Positions 38,645 through 49,596 of a stretch of 64,000 nt of DNA are shown one piece after another. The number at the start of each line of letters is the position of its first letter. The stretch's first letter is position 1. The stretch lies in contig CAVRBK010000101.1 of assembly GCA_963719025.1 (NCBI GenBank), positions 1 to 64,000 of the forward strand, given 5' to 3'. Under the pieces are notes generated by a model. That model had not been told where the DNA came from and did no database searches. It worked only from the letters and a program-made list of their open reading frames with translations. The translations under genes were made by a program, and so were the position numbers. The DNA comes from Thiosocius sp963719025 (lineage in GTDB: Bacteria > Pseudomonadota > Gammaproteobacteria > Chromatiales > Chromatiaceae).

Positions 38645-41600
38645 GTGATTCCACTGGAAAATCTCGCCGTCGAGACGAATGTGATGGTCGGCCCGACGAC
38701 GCCATTGCTGGAGGTGCTCGAGCGGATGGCGCGCATTGACGCGAGCAGCGCGCTGGTCATCGACAACGACCGGCCGGTCGGCATTCTCACCCATCAGGAC
38801 GTCGTGCAACTGATTGCCAGCCAGCAGGACTGGGGGCACCTCGCTGTCGGCGATGTCATGAGCAAACCGGTTGTGACCGTCAAAGGCGATATGTCGTGTC
38901 ATTCGGCCTACCATCTGATGTTGGAAAAGGGCATCCGTCACCTGGTGATCCATGGCGGGAAGCCCGCCACCTTCAAGGTGATCGGCGAAAAGGCGTTCCT
39001 CAACAAGGGCAACCTGCGCGACGATACCGTTGCACCGCAGGTCGGCGCAATCATGCATCGCTCGCCGCCACAGCTGCCACCGGACACGTCGGTGCACGAC
39101 GTGGTTGCGCTGATGAGCCGGGACCACAGTGATTACGTCGTGATCACCCATCACGACCGGCCGCTGGGGATAATCACGGAACGTGACATTTTTCGTTATC
39201 GTGCGTTACTGCTGGAGAGCCGGCAGACAGCGGCCGACCAGATCATGCACACGCCGGTGCTTACCACCGCGGCCAATACCCCGGTCTACTCGGCACTTGA
39301 ACAAATGGAGACCTTCGGCGTTCGTCGCCTGATCGTGGTCGGCCTCGACAGCCGTATTCAGGGCGCGGTGTCGCTGCACCAGCTGATCGGCGAACGCCAA
39401 CGCCGTTACCTCAATGTGCTGCACGCGAACCTGCAGGAATGCGAGGAGTTGCGTTTCCCTGGCCAGTTGCTCGACGTCATCAGCGACGGCGTCCTGATCA
39501 TCGAACGCGAAACCGCCCGGATCATCGACGCGAATCCGCAGTTGGCGGGCTGGCTTGGTTACGCGGCGGACGACATCACCGGCATGCCCCTGACGCGCCT
39601 GCTCGAAGACAAACTGAGCGCGGCACAATGGGGCATAAGCAGGGACCTGCTGCCGATTGGCCCGATCTTCAAAACCCATCTGCGCGCACGCGATGGCACA
39701 GCGGTGCCGATCGAGGTATCGACCAGGCGCGTGGTTTTCGAGCAGCGCGCCCTGGTGGTCGCGATCCTGCGCGACCTCACGGCGAAGGAGGCCGCCGACC
39801 AGGCCCTGCGCGCCAGTGAAGCGCGACTGCGGCAGATTTTCGAGGCCAACCAGGCGGTCAAACTGATCATCGACCCGCTGGATGGGCGGATCGTCGACGC
39901 CAACCAGGCAGCGAGCAGTTTCTACGGCTATCCGCATGACAAACTGGTCGGGATGAACATCCATCGCATCAACATGCTGGATGAGCAGGCGCTGACAAGC
40001 GCCATGGACCAGGCCCGCCAGCAGCAACGCCTGTTGTTCAGATTCCGTCATCGCCTGTCATCCGGAGAACTCAGGGATGTGGAGGTATACAGCGGCCCCC
40101 TGCAGTCCGAGGGTCGCACCCTGCTGTACTCGATCGTGCACGACATCACCGACCGGGTGCGTGCCGAGGCCGCCCTTTGCTCTAGCGAGGAGCGTCTCGA
40201 AACGGCCTTGCACGGCGCCGATCTCGGGCTGTGGGACTGGAACGTGCAAACCGGCGAGGTGGCGTTCAGTGAACGCTGGGCCAGCATGCTCGGCCTGAGC
40301 CGTGCAGATCTCCAGCCGCACGTCGACAGCTGGACCCGGCTGCTGCATCCGGACGACGCAACGGAGGCAACGGAGACCCTGCAGCACCACCTCGACGGGC
40401 TGTCCACGCTGTACGAGGCGACCTTCCGCCTGCGCCATGCCGATGGCGGCTGGCGCTGGATACTGGCACGCGGCCAGGTCGTCGAATGGGACGAACTGGG
40501 CAAACCACTGCGCGCCGCCGGTACACAGATGGACGTAACGGCTTCGCGCACCGCTCACGAGCGCCTGCGCCTGCTGGCAACCGTGTTCGAGAACAGTAAC
40601 GAGGGCGTGCTGATCACCGACAGCAGCACCCGCATCATCGAGGTCAACACGGCCTTCAGCGAGATCACCGGCTATGCGGCAGCCGATGTCATGGGCAAGA
40701 CGCCGAAGGTCTTCAGTTCCGGAAGGCATGACGCGGCCTTTTACCAGGGCATGTGGCGCCAGCTGGAAGACATCGGTTTCTGGCGCGGCGAGATCTGGAA
40801 CCGGCGCAAGAACGGCGAGGTGTATCCGGAATGGCTGAGCATCAGCAGGGTCGGCGATGACAACGGCAAACCACAACACTACGTCGCCGTGTTTGCCGAC
40901 CTGACCGAACAGCATCGCACCCAGCAAGAACTGGATTTCCTCGCTCATCACGATGCCCTGACCAATCTGCCCAATCGGCTGTTGTTCAATGCCCGCCTGG
41001 AGCATGCCCTTGGCCATGCCGTGCGCGCGAAAAACCAGCTGGCCCTGCTGTTCGTCGATCTCGACCGCTTCAAGACCATCAACGACAGCCTCGGCCATGC
41101 GCTGGGCGACGAGGTCCTGCAGCAGGTTTCGGCCCTGATGCACCAGACCATGCGCGCCGACGACACCATGGCACGCCTGGGCGGCGACGAGTTCGTGATC
41201 CTGCTCGAGAACACAACACCCGCCGGGGTGCGCGAGGTGGCCGAGAAACTGTCATCGACACTCGTCCACCCCCTGTTGCTCGGCGCGGAAAAGCTCTATG
41301 TCAGCCTGAGCGTGGGGATCAGCATCTATCCCCGCGATGGGAGTGATGCCGTGACCCTGATCAAGAACGCGGAAGCCGCCATGTACAAGGCGAAATCCAG
41401 CGGTCGGGACAATTTCCAGTTCTACACGCCAGATCTCACCGACGAGGCACTCGAGCAGGTGTTCCTGCAGAACCATCTGCGCCGGGCGATCGAGAACGAT
41501 GAATTCCGCGTGTTCTACCAGCCCCAGGTGGATATCGAGAGCGGTCATGCCGTCGGGGTCGAGGCCCTGCTGCGTTGGCAGCACCCGACAGAAGGCCTGA

Positions 41601-42229
41601 TCATGCCAATGCGCTTCATCCCCTTGCTCGAGGAGCAGGGCATGATGCGCCAGGTAGGGCCATGGGTACTGCGCCGCGCCTGCGAGGATTACGTGCAATG
41701 GCAGGCGCAGGGTATCGCGCCGAAAACCATGGCGGTCAATCTCTCCGGCGCGCAGATCCACTCGACCGAGGCAGTCGATGGGATCGCACAGATCCTGCAG
41801 GACACCGGCATGCCGGCAGAGCATCTCGAACTCGAGGTGACCGAGACCTTCGTGATGAGCGACCCCGAGTCGAATATCAACACCCTGCACCGACTGCGCG
41901 CGCTCGGCATCCGCCTCGCCATCGATGACTTCGGTACCGGTTATTCGTCACTCGCGTATCTGAAACGCCTGCCCATCAACAAACTCAAAATCGACCGCTC
42001 GTTCGTCAAGGACGTGCCCGGTGACGCCGACGATGAGGCGATCACCCGTGCCGTGGTCGGCCTCGGCAAGAGCCTCAATCTCGACATCATCGCCGAGGGT
42101 GTCGATCGCAAGGCCTGCGTCGACTTCCTGTTGCACGAGGGTTGTTACTTCGGGCAGGGGTACCTGTGGGCCAAGCCGATGCCGGACGATGACGTCCGCG
42201 CGTGGCTCGCCGATCACAGCGCAAGCTGA
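38645..42229 (+). CDS. CBS-PAS-GGDEF-EAL c-di-GMP signalling protein
   Basis: About 1194 residues, cytoplasmic (no membrane helix seen). Domains in order: four CBS motifs in tandem (about 1-250; for example VGDVMSKPVVTV, IGAIMHRSPPQL-type, ADQIMHTPVLTT), PAS (about 274-390), PAS (398-515), PAS with PAC (526-640, LGLWDWNVQTGEV), PAS (647-760), GGDEF (764-930) and EAL (940-1190). GGDEF begins at residue 846 (LGGDEFVIL), and EAL is at 973 (VEALLRW), with DDFGTGYSS and the KIDRSFV lysine, so both catalytic sites look intact. CBS pairs usually bind adenine nucleotides, so energy status may be an input. The GTG start at 38645 is the best available; nothing upstream belongs to the CBS domain. Intact. 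Confidence 0.9.
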   Translation: MIPLENLAVETNVMVGPTTPLLEVLERMARIDASSALVIDNDRPVGILTHQDVVQLIASQQDWGHLAVGDVMSKPVVTVKGDMSCHSAYHLMLEKGIRHLVIHGGKPATFKVIGEKAFLNKGNLRDDTVAPQVGAIMHRSPPQLPPDTSVHDVVALMSRDHSDYVVITHHDRPLGIITERDIFRYRALLLESRQTAADQIMHTPVLTTAANTPVYSALEQMETFGVRRLIVVGLDSRIQGAVSLHQLIGERQRRYLNVLHANLQECEELRFPGQLLDVISDGVLIIERETARIIDANPQLAGWLGYAADDITGMPLTRLLEDKLSAAQWGISRDLLPIGPIFKTHLRARDGTAVPIEVSTRRVVFEQRALVVAILRDLTAKEAADQALRASEARLRQIFEANQAVKLIIDPLDGRIVDANQAASSFYGYPHDKLVGMNIHRINMLDEQALTSAMDQARQQQRLLFRFRHRLSSGELRDVEVYSGPLQSEGRTLLYSIVHDITDRVRAEAALCSSEERLETALHGADLGLWDWNVQTGEVAFSERWASMLGLSRADLQPHVDSWTRLLHPDDATEATETLQHHLDGLSTLYEATFRLRHADGGWRWILARGQVVEWDELGKPLRAAGTQMDVTASRTAHERLRLLATVFENSNEGVLITDSSTRIIEVNTAFSEITGYAAADVMGKTPKVFSSGRHDAAFYQGMWRQLEDIGFWRGEIWNRRKNGEVYPEWLSISRVGDDNGKPQHYVAVFADLTEQHRTQQELDFLAHHDALTNLPNRLLFNARLEHALGHAVRAKNQLALLFVDLDRFKTINDSLGHALGDEVLQQVSALMHQTMRADDTMARLGGDEFVILLENTTPAGVREVAEKLSSTLVHPLLLGAEKLYVSLSVGISIYPRDGSDAVTLIKNAEAAMYKAKSSGRDNFQFYTPDLTDEALEQVFLQNHLRRAIENDEFRVFYQPQVDIESGHAVGVEALLRWQHPTEGLIMPMRFIPLLEEQGMMRQVGPWVLRRACEDYVQWQAQGIAPKTMAVNLSGAQIHSTEAVDGIAQILQDTGMPAEHLELEVTETFVMSDPESNINTLHRLRALGIRLAIDDFGTGYSSLAYLKRLPINKLKIDRSFVKDVPGDADDEAITRAVVGLGKSLNLDIIAEGVDRKACVDFLLHEGCYFGQGYLWAKPMPDDDVRAWLADHSAS

Positions 42230-42242
42230 ATCGATCAGCAGG

Positions 42243-44411
42243 CTACCCCAGCGCCTGCAGGTTCGCGTAGGCCACCACCAGCCACTTGGCACCGGCCGCC
42301 TCGAAATTGACCTGCACCCGGGCACCATTGCCCTGCCCCTCGGCGTTCAGCACCACGCCCTCACCGAACTTGGGATGCGCCACGCGCTGGCCCAGGCGGA
42401 AGCCGGCAGCCTCCTGCGCCGCCGCAAGGGAGGTTGCCGCGGGCGCATAGGGACGGGAAATATTCGGCCTGGCCCGCACCTCCTCGACCAGTTCACCGGG
42501 TATCTCGCGCAGAAATCGCGACGGCAGCGGGTAGCTTTCCGAGCCATGCAGGCGCCGGCTCTCGGCATGACACAGGGTCAGCTGCGACATCGCCCGGGTC
42601 ATGCCGACGTAGCAGAGTCGCCGTTCTTCCTCGAGCCGCTCCGGATCCTCCGCCGACATGCTGTGCGGGAACAGGCCCTCCTCCATGCCGCCGATAAACA
42701 CCAGCGGAAACTCCAGCCCCTTGGCCGAGTGCATGGTCATCAGTTGCACGCAGTCTTCGTATTCATCGGCCTGGGTATCGCCCGCCTCGAGCGCGGCATG
42801 CGCAAGGAAGGCGTCCATCTCCGACAGACCGCTTTCCTCCTCCACGGGCAGTTCAAACTGGCGACAGGCATTCACCAGTTCCTCGAGGTTCTCGAGCCGG
42901 TCCTGGCCCTTGCCGTCTCGACTCTTCTCGAAGTGCGCATGCAGGTGCGAGGCCTCGATCACAAAGCCAGCACGCTCCGGCAGGCCCTCATCCGCGCTGT
43001 TCGCATCGATCTCCTCGACCAGTTCGAGAAACGCCCGCAGCGCATTTGCCGCGCGTGCCGTCATGCCACCGCCGCGCAACAGGTCGTTCGCCGCTTGCCA
43101 CATCGAACAGCCAAAATCGCGCGCATGCGCACGCACCGCATCGAGGGTCTTGGGACCGATACCACGCGGCGGCTGGTTGACCGCGCGCTCGAACGACGGA
43201 TCGTCATGCCGATTGGAAACCAGGCGCAGATAAGCCAGTGCGTCCTTGATCTCCGCGCGCTCGAAGAAGCGCAGGCCACCGTAGACCCGGTACGGAATAC
43301 CCGCCTGCAGCAGCGATTCTTCAAACAGGCGTGATTGCGCGGTGGTGCGATAGAGGATTGCGGCCTCGCTGCGGCGCGCACCCTGCTCGACCGCGCTGCG
43401 GATACGCTCGATCACGAAACGCGCCTCGTCGACCTCGTTGAACGCGCCGTAAACCCGGATGGGCTCACCATCGCCGTCCTCGGTCCACAACTGCTTGCCG
43501 AGGCGGGTCGGGTTGTTGGCGATCACCGCGTTCGCACCCTTGAGGATATTGCCGGTAGAGCGGTAGTTCTGCTCCAGGCGCACCACCGTGGCGTTCGGAT
43601 AGTGCGCCTGGAAATCCTGGATATTCTCCACCCGCGCACCGCGCCAGCCATAGATCGACTGATCGTCGTCACCGACCACGAACAGCTTGTCCTGATCGCC
43701 GGCGAGCAGGCGCAGCCAGGCGTACTGGATGCTGTTGGTGTCCTGAAACTCGTCGACCAGGATCGCGCCGAAGCGCTCGCGATAATGCTGCAGCACATCC
43801 GGGCGGTCGCGCCACAGTTCATGCGCACGCAGCAGCAGCTCGGCGAAATCGACACTGCCGCCGCGGGTACAGGCGGCCTCGTATTCACGGTAGATCGCGA
43901 TCATCTGGCGCTGGTAGGGATCGCCGCCGTGATCGAGATGATCGGCACGCAGGCCCTCGTCTTTCTGCTTGTTGATGAACCACTGGGCCTGGCGCGGCGG
44001 CCACTTGCTGTCGTCCAGGTTCATCTCGCGCACGATGCGTTTGACCATGCGCAGCTGATCATCCGAGTCGAGGATCTGGAAACCCTGCGGCAGCCCGGCC
44101 TCCTGCCAATGCGCGCGCAGCAGGCGATGGGCCAGTCCATGGAAGGTACCGACCCACATGCCGCCAACCGGCTGACCGAGCAGGTCCTCGATGCGATGTC
44201 GCATCTCGCGCGCCGCCTTGTTGGTAAAGGTCACCGCGAGGATGCCCCAGGGCGACAGGCCCTCGACCTGGATCAGCCAGGCGATGCGGTGGACCAGTAC
44301 ACGGGTTTTGCCCGACCCGGCACCTGCCAGCACCAGGGCACTGCTCTTCGGGGCCGTTACCGCGGCGCGTTGGGCATCGTTGAGCCCGTCGATGATGTGG
44401 GATACGTCCAT
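42243..44411 (-). CDS. uvrD: DNA helicase II (UvrD)
   Basis: SF1 3'-5' helicase of nucleotide-excision and mismatch repair. 722 residues starting MDVSHIIDGLNDAQRAAVTAP. Walker A is AGAGSGKT, motif Ia is VTFTNKAAREM, motif II is LVDEFQDTN, motif III is GDDDQSIYGWRGA, motif V is TMHSAKGLEFP and motif VI is YVGMTRA. The C-terminal tail ends in GQRVAHPKFGEGVVLNAEGQG, the RNA-polymerase-interacting Tudor-like domain of UvrD/PcrA. Convergent with the CBS-GGDEF-EAL gene. Intact. Confidence 0.97.
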   Translation of the reverse strand: MDVSHIIDGLNDAQRAAVTAPKSSALVLAGAGSGKTRVLVHRIAWLIQVEGLSPWGILAVTFTNKAAREMRHRIEDLLGQPVGGMWVGTFHGLAHRLLRAHWQEAGLPQGFQILDSDDQLRMVKRIVREMNLDDSKWPPRQAQWFINKQKDEGLRADHLDHGGDPYQRQMIAIYREYEAACTRGGSVDFAELLLRAHELWRDRPDVLQHYRERFGAILVDEFQDTNSIQYAWLRLLAGDQDKLFVVGDDDQSIYGWRGARVENIQDFQAHYPNATVVRLEQNYRSTGNILKGANAVIANNPTRLGKQLWTEDGDGEPIRVYGAFNEVDEARFVIERIRSAVEQGARRSEAAILYRTTAQSRLFEESLLQAGIPYRVYGGLRFFERAEIKDALAYLRLVSNRHDDPSFERAVNQPPRGIGPKTLDAVRAHARDFGCSMWQAANDLLRGGGMTARAANALRAFLELVEEIDANSADEGLPERAGFVIEASHLHAHFEKSRDGKGQDRLENLEELVNACRQFELPVEEESGLSEMDAFLAHAALEAGDTQADEYEDCVQLMTMHSAKGLEFPLVFIGGMEEGLFPHSMSAEDPERLEEERRLCYVGMTRAMSQLTLCHAESRRLHGSESYPLPSRFLREIPGELVEEVRARPNISRPYAPAATSLAAAQEAAGFRLGQRVAHPKFGEGVVLNAEGQGNGARVQVNFEAAGAKWLVVAYANLQALG

Positions 44412-44612
44412 CGGCGGGATTTTATCAGTCGCCGGGTCTCAACAGGGGGCCTTTCCCGCGATCCAGGGCGAAACCTGGCGTGGACCGGCGTCACGACGGA
44501 CCTGATCGCGCGGCAGACGAACATCAAACCATGCAAAATTCCACGCGATGAGAGCCCGCAGCGGCGTGGGTATGCGATACCGCCGGCCGCACCTCGGAAC
44601 TTACCCGGTCAA

Positions 44613-45578
44613 TTACGCACTGTCGGGGATCTGGCGGTTTTGCGTGGCAGCTTCCTCATCGGCATTGATCCGCACCACCAGTTCCTGCAAAACCCGGCCG
44701 GCGTCGGCATTGTAGATCTGGCAGGTACCCGCGGCGGTATGGCCACCGCCACCATAGGAGAGGCACAGCTCACCCACATTGGTACTGCAGCCACGATCGA
44801 GAATCGACTTGCCGATGGCAAACACGGTGTTCTGTTTCTTCAGTCCCCACATCTGGTGGATCGATATATTGCACTGCGGGAACAGGGCATAGATCATGAA
44901 GCGATTGGTCGCGAAGATGGTCTCTTCCTCGCGCAGATCGAGCACCACAAGGTTGCCGTGCACCGTGCTGCAGCGCTGGATCTGTTCTCGCGCCCTGTCC
45001 TCATGCTCGCGGTAGAGATCGACGCGCTCGACGACATCCGGCAGCCTGAGAATCTCATCGATGTCGTGCTCGCGACAGGTATCGATCAGCTTCATCATCA
45101 GCTGGTAGTTGGAGATGGTGAAATCGCGGAAACGCCCGAGGCCGGTGCGCGCGTCCATGAGGAAGTTCATCAGCACCCAGCCTTCGGGATTGAGGATTTC
45201 ATCCCGGCTGAACTGCGCCGAATCGGCCTTGTCGACCGCGTTCATCAGGTCGGCCGACACCCTGGGGAACCGGGCCCTGCCGCCGTAATAGTCGTAGACG
45301 ACCCGCGCGGCGGAAGGCGCTTCCGGAAGGATGATGTGATTCTCGCGTTCATCGTTGCGGATGGTTTCGCTGAGATGGTGATCGAACGCCAGGTGACAAC
45401 CTTCGACATAGGGCAGGTTGGTCGTGACATCGCGTGACGTGATGTCCACCTTCCCGTCCTGCATGTCCTTGGGATGAACGAACAGGATATCGTCAATCAT
45501 ATCCAGTTCCTTCAACAGGACGGCACAGACAAGACCGTCAAAATCGCTGCGGGTAACAAGGCGGTATTTTTCAGACAT
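44613..45578 (-). CDS. DHH/DHHA1 family phosphoesterase
   Basis: 321 residues starting MSEKYRLVTRSDFDGLVCAVLL. Metal-binding motifs are SDFDG (motif I), CHLAFDHHLSETIR (the DHH motif) and NAVDKADSAQF. The DHHA1 substrate region near the C-terminus is SYGGGGHTAAGTCQI. The superfamily contains RecJ, nanoRNases, c-di-AMP phosphodiesterases and exopolyphosphatases. The standalone DHH-DHHA1 size fits a small-nucleotide or polyphosphate hydrolase, but the substrate cannot be decided from this sequence. Upstream leader codons up to 45836 are not supported. Intact. Confidence 0.85.
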   Translation of the reverse strand: MSEKYRLVTRSDFDGLVCAVLLKELDMIDDILFVHPKDMQDGKVDITSRDVTTNLPYVEGCHLAFDHHLSETIRNDERENHIILPEAPSAARVVYDYYGGRARFPRVSADLMNAVDKADSAQFSRDEILNPEGWVLMNFLMDARTGLGRFRDFTISNYQLMMKLIDTCREHDIDEILRLPDVVERVDLYREHEDRAREQIQRCSTVHGNLVVLDLREEETIFATNRFMIYALFPQCNISIHQMWGLKKQNTVFAIGKSILDRGCSTNVGELCLSYGGGGHTAAGTCQIYNADAGRVLQELVVRINADEEAATQNRQIPDSA

Positions 45579-45640
45579 TTGCTGGATCCCTGACAAAGCA
45601 CTTCGGACAGGCGCGCAATCACGCCCCCTTTGATAGGGAT

Positions 45641-45892
45641 TTAGCGGTTGGCGGAAACGGAACTTGAGACAACCCGGCTGGTTGCTGAATGCTGGAACCC
45701 GCCGCCGGCTTTCCAGGCTATTCGGATCGCTATGTCTCCGCCCCCACACTGCGAACAGCGCAAGCCACGGCGCAAACGCGCGATCGACAGCCCGGCCGGC
45801 AGCCGGGCATGCAGCAGCTTTGCGCGATGGCCACATGCGCAGTAGGCAGTGATCTGAAAGCAGTCGGCGGGAAAGTCCGCGAGGGTGTTCAT
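45641..45892 (-). CDS. small zinc-ribbon-like hypothetical protein
   Basis: 83 residues starting MNTLADFPADCFQITAYCACGHRAKL. Two Cys pairs (YCACG and LRCSQCGGGDI), separated by a basic helical stretch, suggest a zinc ribbon. The C-terminal 20 residues look unstructured. I do not recognise a named family. It sits about 60 bases upstream of the DHH gene on the same strand and just beyond the urease terminator, so it may be transcribed with the DHH gene. Confidence 0.6.
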   Translation of the reverse strand: MNTLADFPADCFQITAYCACGHRAKLLHARLPAGLSIARLRRGLRCSQCGGGDIAIRIAWKAGGGFQHSATSRVVSSSVSANR

Positions 45893-45940
45893 GGCGATCA
45901 CTCTGAGCCTTTCACCGGGTCGCGGGGTGAGCCACCATCG

Positions 45941-45964
45941 AAAACGCCCTCACGCGGAGGGCGC
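45941..45964 (-). terminator. terminator of the urease operon
   Basis: Read leftward, CGCCCT pairs with AGGGCG around an 8-base loop and is followed by TTTT. It lies about 80 bases past the ureG stop. The short T-run makes it moderate rather than strong. Confidence 0.65.
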
Positions 45965-46044
45965 CGTGCCGGTTTGGGGAACAGACAATGCCGTGACAAT
46001 CTTCAACAATGGGTGCCCTGAATCCGCAACAGCCGAAAACAGGA

Positions 46045-46677
<633 letters not shown>

Positions 46678-46714
46678 CACATCCTCGTTCATACCGTGGT
46701 CTGTCCCCTGAAGA

Positions 46715-47404
46715 TCAGGAACGGAACAGCCGCGTGTACTGGGTTTCATGGCGCGCACTGGCGATCGCCAGGGCGGGAGACCCGGCACCGATCTCGGCAT
46801 CGACTACCGCGGCCGCCCGTTCAATCATTGCCGGCAGTTTTTCCGCGAGCGCCAGTTGCACCCTTTGCCCGTCGGTCTGGCCCAGCGGCACCAGTTTGAT
46901 CGCAGCCGATACCTGGTTCTCCAGCCAGCCCCAGGCGTAGCCCAGTGCACAGTCGGCCTGGCTGATCGACCAGTGCACCGCCGCCAGTGCAAACGGGGCC
47001 GCCTGGCAGTGCAGCAGAACGTCGCGCCACGACCCGGCCTGCGGAATGCCGAGATCGCCCAGCAGGGTGATCAGCGCGCGGGCGCGGTTGCGCTCCTCCT
47101 GGCGTAGCTCGCGCGTCTCGCGGCTGGCATAGAGGATCGTCGCCCAATGCGCAATCGAGGCGGTATCACCCTCCGCGACGGCATCGTGCAGACGCTGCAG
47201 AATCGGCAGCTCGAGGTAGACCAGGCCCTCTTCCATCAACCCTGCGAGCCAATCGCTCAAGGCCTCGGCATCGCGAACCCAACCGGCCTCTACAGCCCAC
47301 TCGAGGCCCTGCGAATAGGTGAACGCACCGATCGGCAGCGCCGGGCTGACCAGCTGCATCAGGCGCAGGCGGCCCAGGGCATCGGTATCAATGGGTGTGG
47401 TCAT
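46715..47404 (-). CDS. ureF: urease accessory protein UreF
   Basis: All-helical chaperone (229 residues) that with UreD and UreG forms the activation complex. LVSPALPIGAFTYSQGLEWAVE is the conserved N-terminal block, and SDWLAGLMEEGLV and IQ...RLLAELG-type sequence follow. It overlaps ureE by 17 bases. Intact. Confidence 0.96.
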   Translation of the reverse strand: MTTPIDTDALGRLRLMQLVSPALPIGAFTYSQGLEWAVEAGWVRDAEALSDWLAGLMEEGLVYLELPILQRLHDAVAEGDTASIAHWATILYASRETRELRQEERNRARALITLLGDLGIPQAGSWRDVLLHCQAAPFALAAVHWSISQADCALGYAWGWLENQVSAAIKLVPLGQTDGQRVQLALAEKLPAMIERAAAVVDAEIGAGSPALAIASARHETQYTRLFRS

Positions 47405-47861
47405 CGTGGCCGTGGCCGTGCGAATGACTGTGGCCCTGCGCACTGCCGCCATAGGCCCCCGGTTCCGGTTCGAACGGTGCCTCGACAAAGCCGGGGTGCA
47501 GACCAAGTCCACGCAACATGTCATCCAGCACATGGTCATGCTGGTAACGCAGCAGGCCATCGACGATCTGCAGCGCTACGTGACGATTGCCAAGATGGTA
47601 GCAGGCGCGGGCCAGCAGCAGCGTATCGCCGCAGCGGACCTCGGACACCGGCTCTGCGGCGGCTATCACCTGGACGATCTCACCGGATGCATCCGCCAAC
47701 AGATCGCCATCGCGCAGCGTCTGCCCGCGTTCGAGAAACACGCCGGCGTCACTGCCGTCATCGAGCGTCACCCGCAGCCGGCTGCGGATGCGCTTTTCCA
47801 GCGGCAGGGTCAGCGTGGTGACCGGCTCACCGGATGCGGCGCGACGCGTCAGTTCACGCAT
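47388..47861 (-). CDS. ureE: urease accessory nickel chaperone UreE
   Basis: 157 residues from the ATG at 47861. The peptide-binding N-terminal half is followed by the metal-binding domain (ARACYHLGNRHVALQI, with the conserved dimer-interface His in YHLGNRH). A His-rich tail (SAQGHSHSHGHGHDDHTH) can store additional nickel. Located between ureC and ureF and overlapping ureF. Intact. Confidence 0.96.
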   Translation of the reverse strand: MRELTRRAASGEPVTTLTLPLEKRIRSRLRVTLDDGSDAGVFLERGQTLRDGDLLADASGEIVQVIAAAEPVSEVRCGDTLLLARACYHLGNRHVALQIVDGLLRYQHDHVLDDMLRGLGLHPGFVEAPFEPEPGAYGGSAQGHSHSHGHGHDDHTH

Positions 47862-47885
47862 GCCCAATCCCGGTTGACCAATGCA

Positions 47886-49590
47886 TCAGAACAGGAAATA
47901 GCGTTGCGCCATCGGTAACACCTCGGCGGGTTCGCAGGTCAGCAGTTCGCCATCGGCGCGCACCTGGTAGGTCTGCGGGTCCACCTCGATGGTGGGCTGC
48001 CAGTCGTTGTGCACCATGTCGGCCTTCTTCACGCCGCGGCAGTTGCGCACCGTGCCGACCAGTGATTCGAGCCCCAGGTAACGGTGCACGTCGGCCTCGT
48101 GGGCGGCCTTGGAGATAAAGGTCATGCGGGTCGCATGCCGCGCACCGCCCAGCGCACCGAACATCGGGCGATAGTGCACCGGCTGGGGCGTCGGGATAGA
48201 GGCGTTGGGGTCACCCATCGGTGCCGCAACGATCATTCCGGCCTTGATGATCAGGCTCGGCTTGGTGCCAAAGAACGCCGGCTTCCACAACACCAGGTCG
48301 GCCAGTTTGCCGACCTCGACCGAACCGACCTCGTGGGCGATCCCATGGGCCAGTGCCGGGTTGATCGTGTACTTGGCGATATAACGTTTCACTCGCCGGT
48401 TGTCGTGCCGGGCGTCGTCACCCTTCAGGCTGCCGCGCTGCACCTTCATCTTGTGCGCCGTCTGCCAGGTGCGGATGATGACCTCGCCGACCCGGCCCAT
48501 CGCCTGTGAGTCCGACGCGATCATCGAGAAGGCACCGAGGTCGTGCAGGATATCCTCGGCCGCGATCGTCTCGCGCCGGATCCGTGATTCGGCAAAGGCC
48601 ACGTCTTCGGCGATCGACGGCGACAGGTGATGGCAGACCATCAGCATGTCGAGATGCTCGTCCACCGTGTTGACCGTGTACGGCCGTGTCGGGTTGGTTG
48701 ACGACGGCAGAATATTGCTGTAACCGGCCGCCTTGATGATATCGGGCGCATGCCCGCCGCCGGCACCTTCGGTGTGATAGGTGTGAATCGTACGGCCGGC
48801 GATCGCCGCCAGCGTGTCTTCGACAAACCCGGATTCGTTCAGCGTGTCGGTATGGATCGCCACCTGGACATCGAAGTTCTCCGCAACGGTCAGGCAGTTG
48901 TCGATCGCCGCCGGCGTGGTGCCCCAGTCCTCGTGCAGCTTGAGGCCGATCGCCCCGGCGGCCACCTGCTCTGACAGCGGACCGGGACGCGAGGCGTTGC
49001 CCTTGCCGAGAAAACCCAGGTTCACCGGCAGCGCATCGGCGGCCTGCAGCATGCGGTGGATATTCCATGGACCGGGCGTACAGGTGGTCGCGTTGGTGCC
49101 GGTCGCCGGCCCGGTGCCGCCACCGAGCATCGTGGTAACACCCGACATCAGCGCATCTTCGACCTGTTGCGGACAGATGAAATGGATGTGCGAATCGATC
49201 ACCGCCGGCGGTCAGGATCTGGCCCTCGCCGGCGATCACCTCGGTACCGGGACCAACGATGATATTCACACCCGGCTGCACATCGGGGTTACCGGCCTTG
49301 CCGATCGCCACGATGCGGCCGTTCTTGATCCCGATGTCGGCCTTCACGATGCCCCAGTGATCGACGATCAGGGCATTGGTGATAACCAGATCGACCACCT
49401 CGGATGCCGGGTGCTGGCTCTGTCCCATGCCGTCGCGAATGACCTTGCCGCCGCCGAACTTGACCTCGTCACCGTAGATCGTGCGGTCCTCTTCAACCTT
49501 GATGAACAATTCGGTATCGGCGAGGCGCACGCGATCGCCCACGGTCGGTCCGTACATCTCCGCATAGGCCTGCCGGCTGATGGTTGCCAT
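47886..49590 (-). CDS. ureC: urease subunit alpha (one frameshift)
   Basis: Catalytic subunit with the di-nickel site. It starts MATISRQAYAEMYGPTVGDRVRLADTELFI. The frame breaks near 49205 because of one extra G after TAGG. It resumes at IDSHIHFICPQQ (two Ni-binding His). Other key residues follow: the carbamylated lysine in GLKLHEDWG, HTDTLNESGF, HTEGAGGGHAPDI and the flap MVCHHLSPSIAEDVAFAESRIR. The C-terminus ends MAQRYFLF. Repaired length is about 567 residues as expected. All catalytic residues are present, so the enzyme is probably functional and the break is an error. Confidence 0.96.
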
Positions 49591-49596
49591 GCGTCT

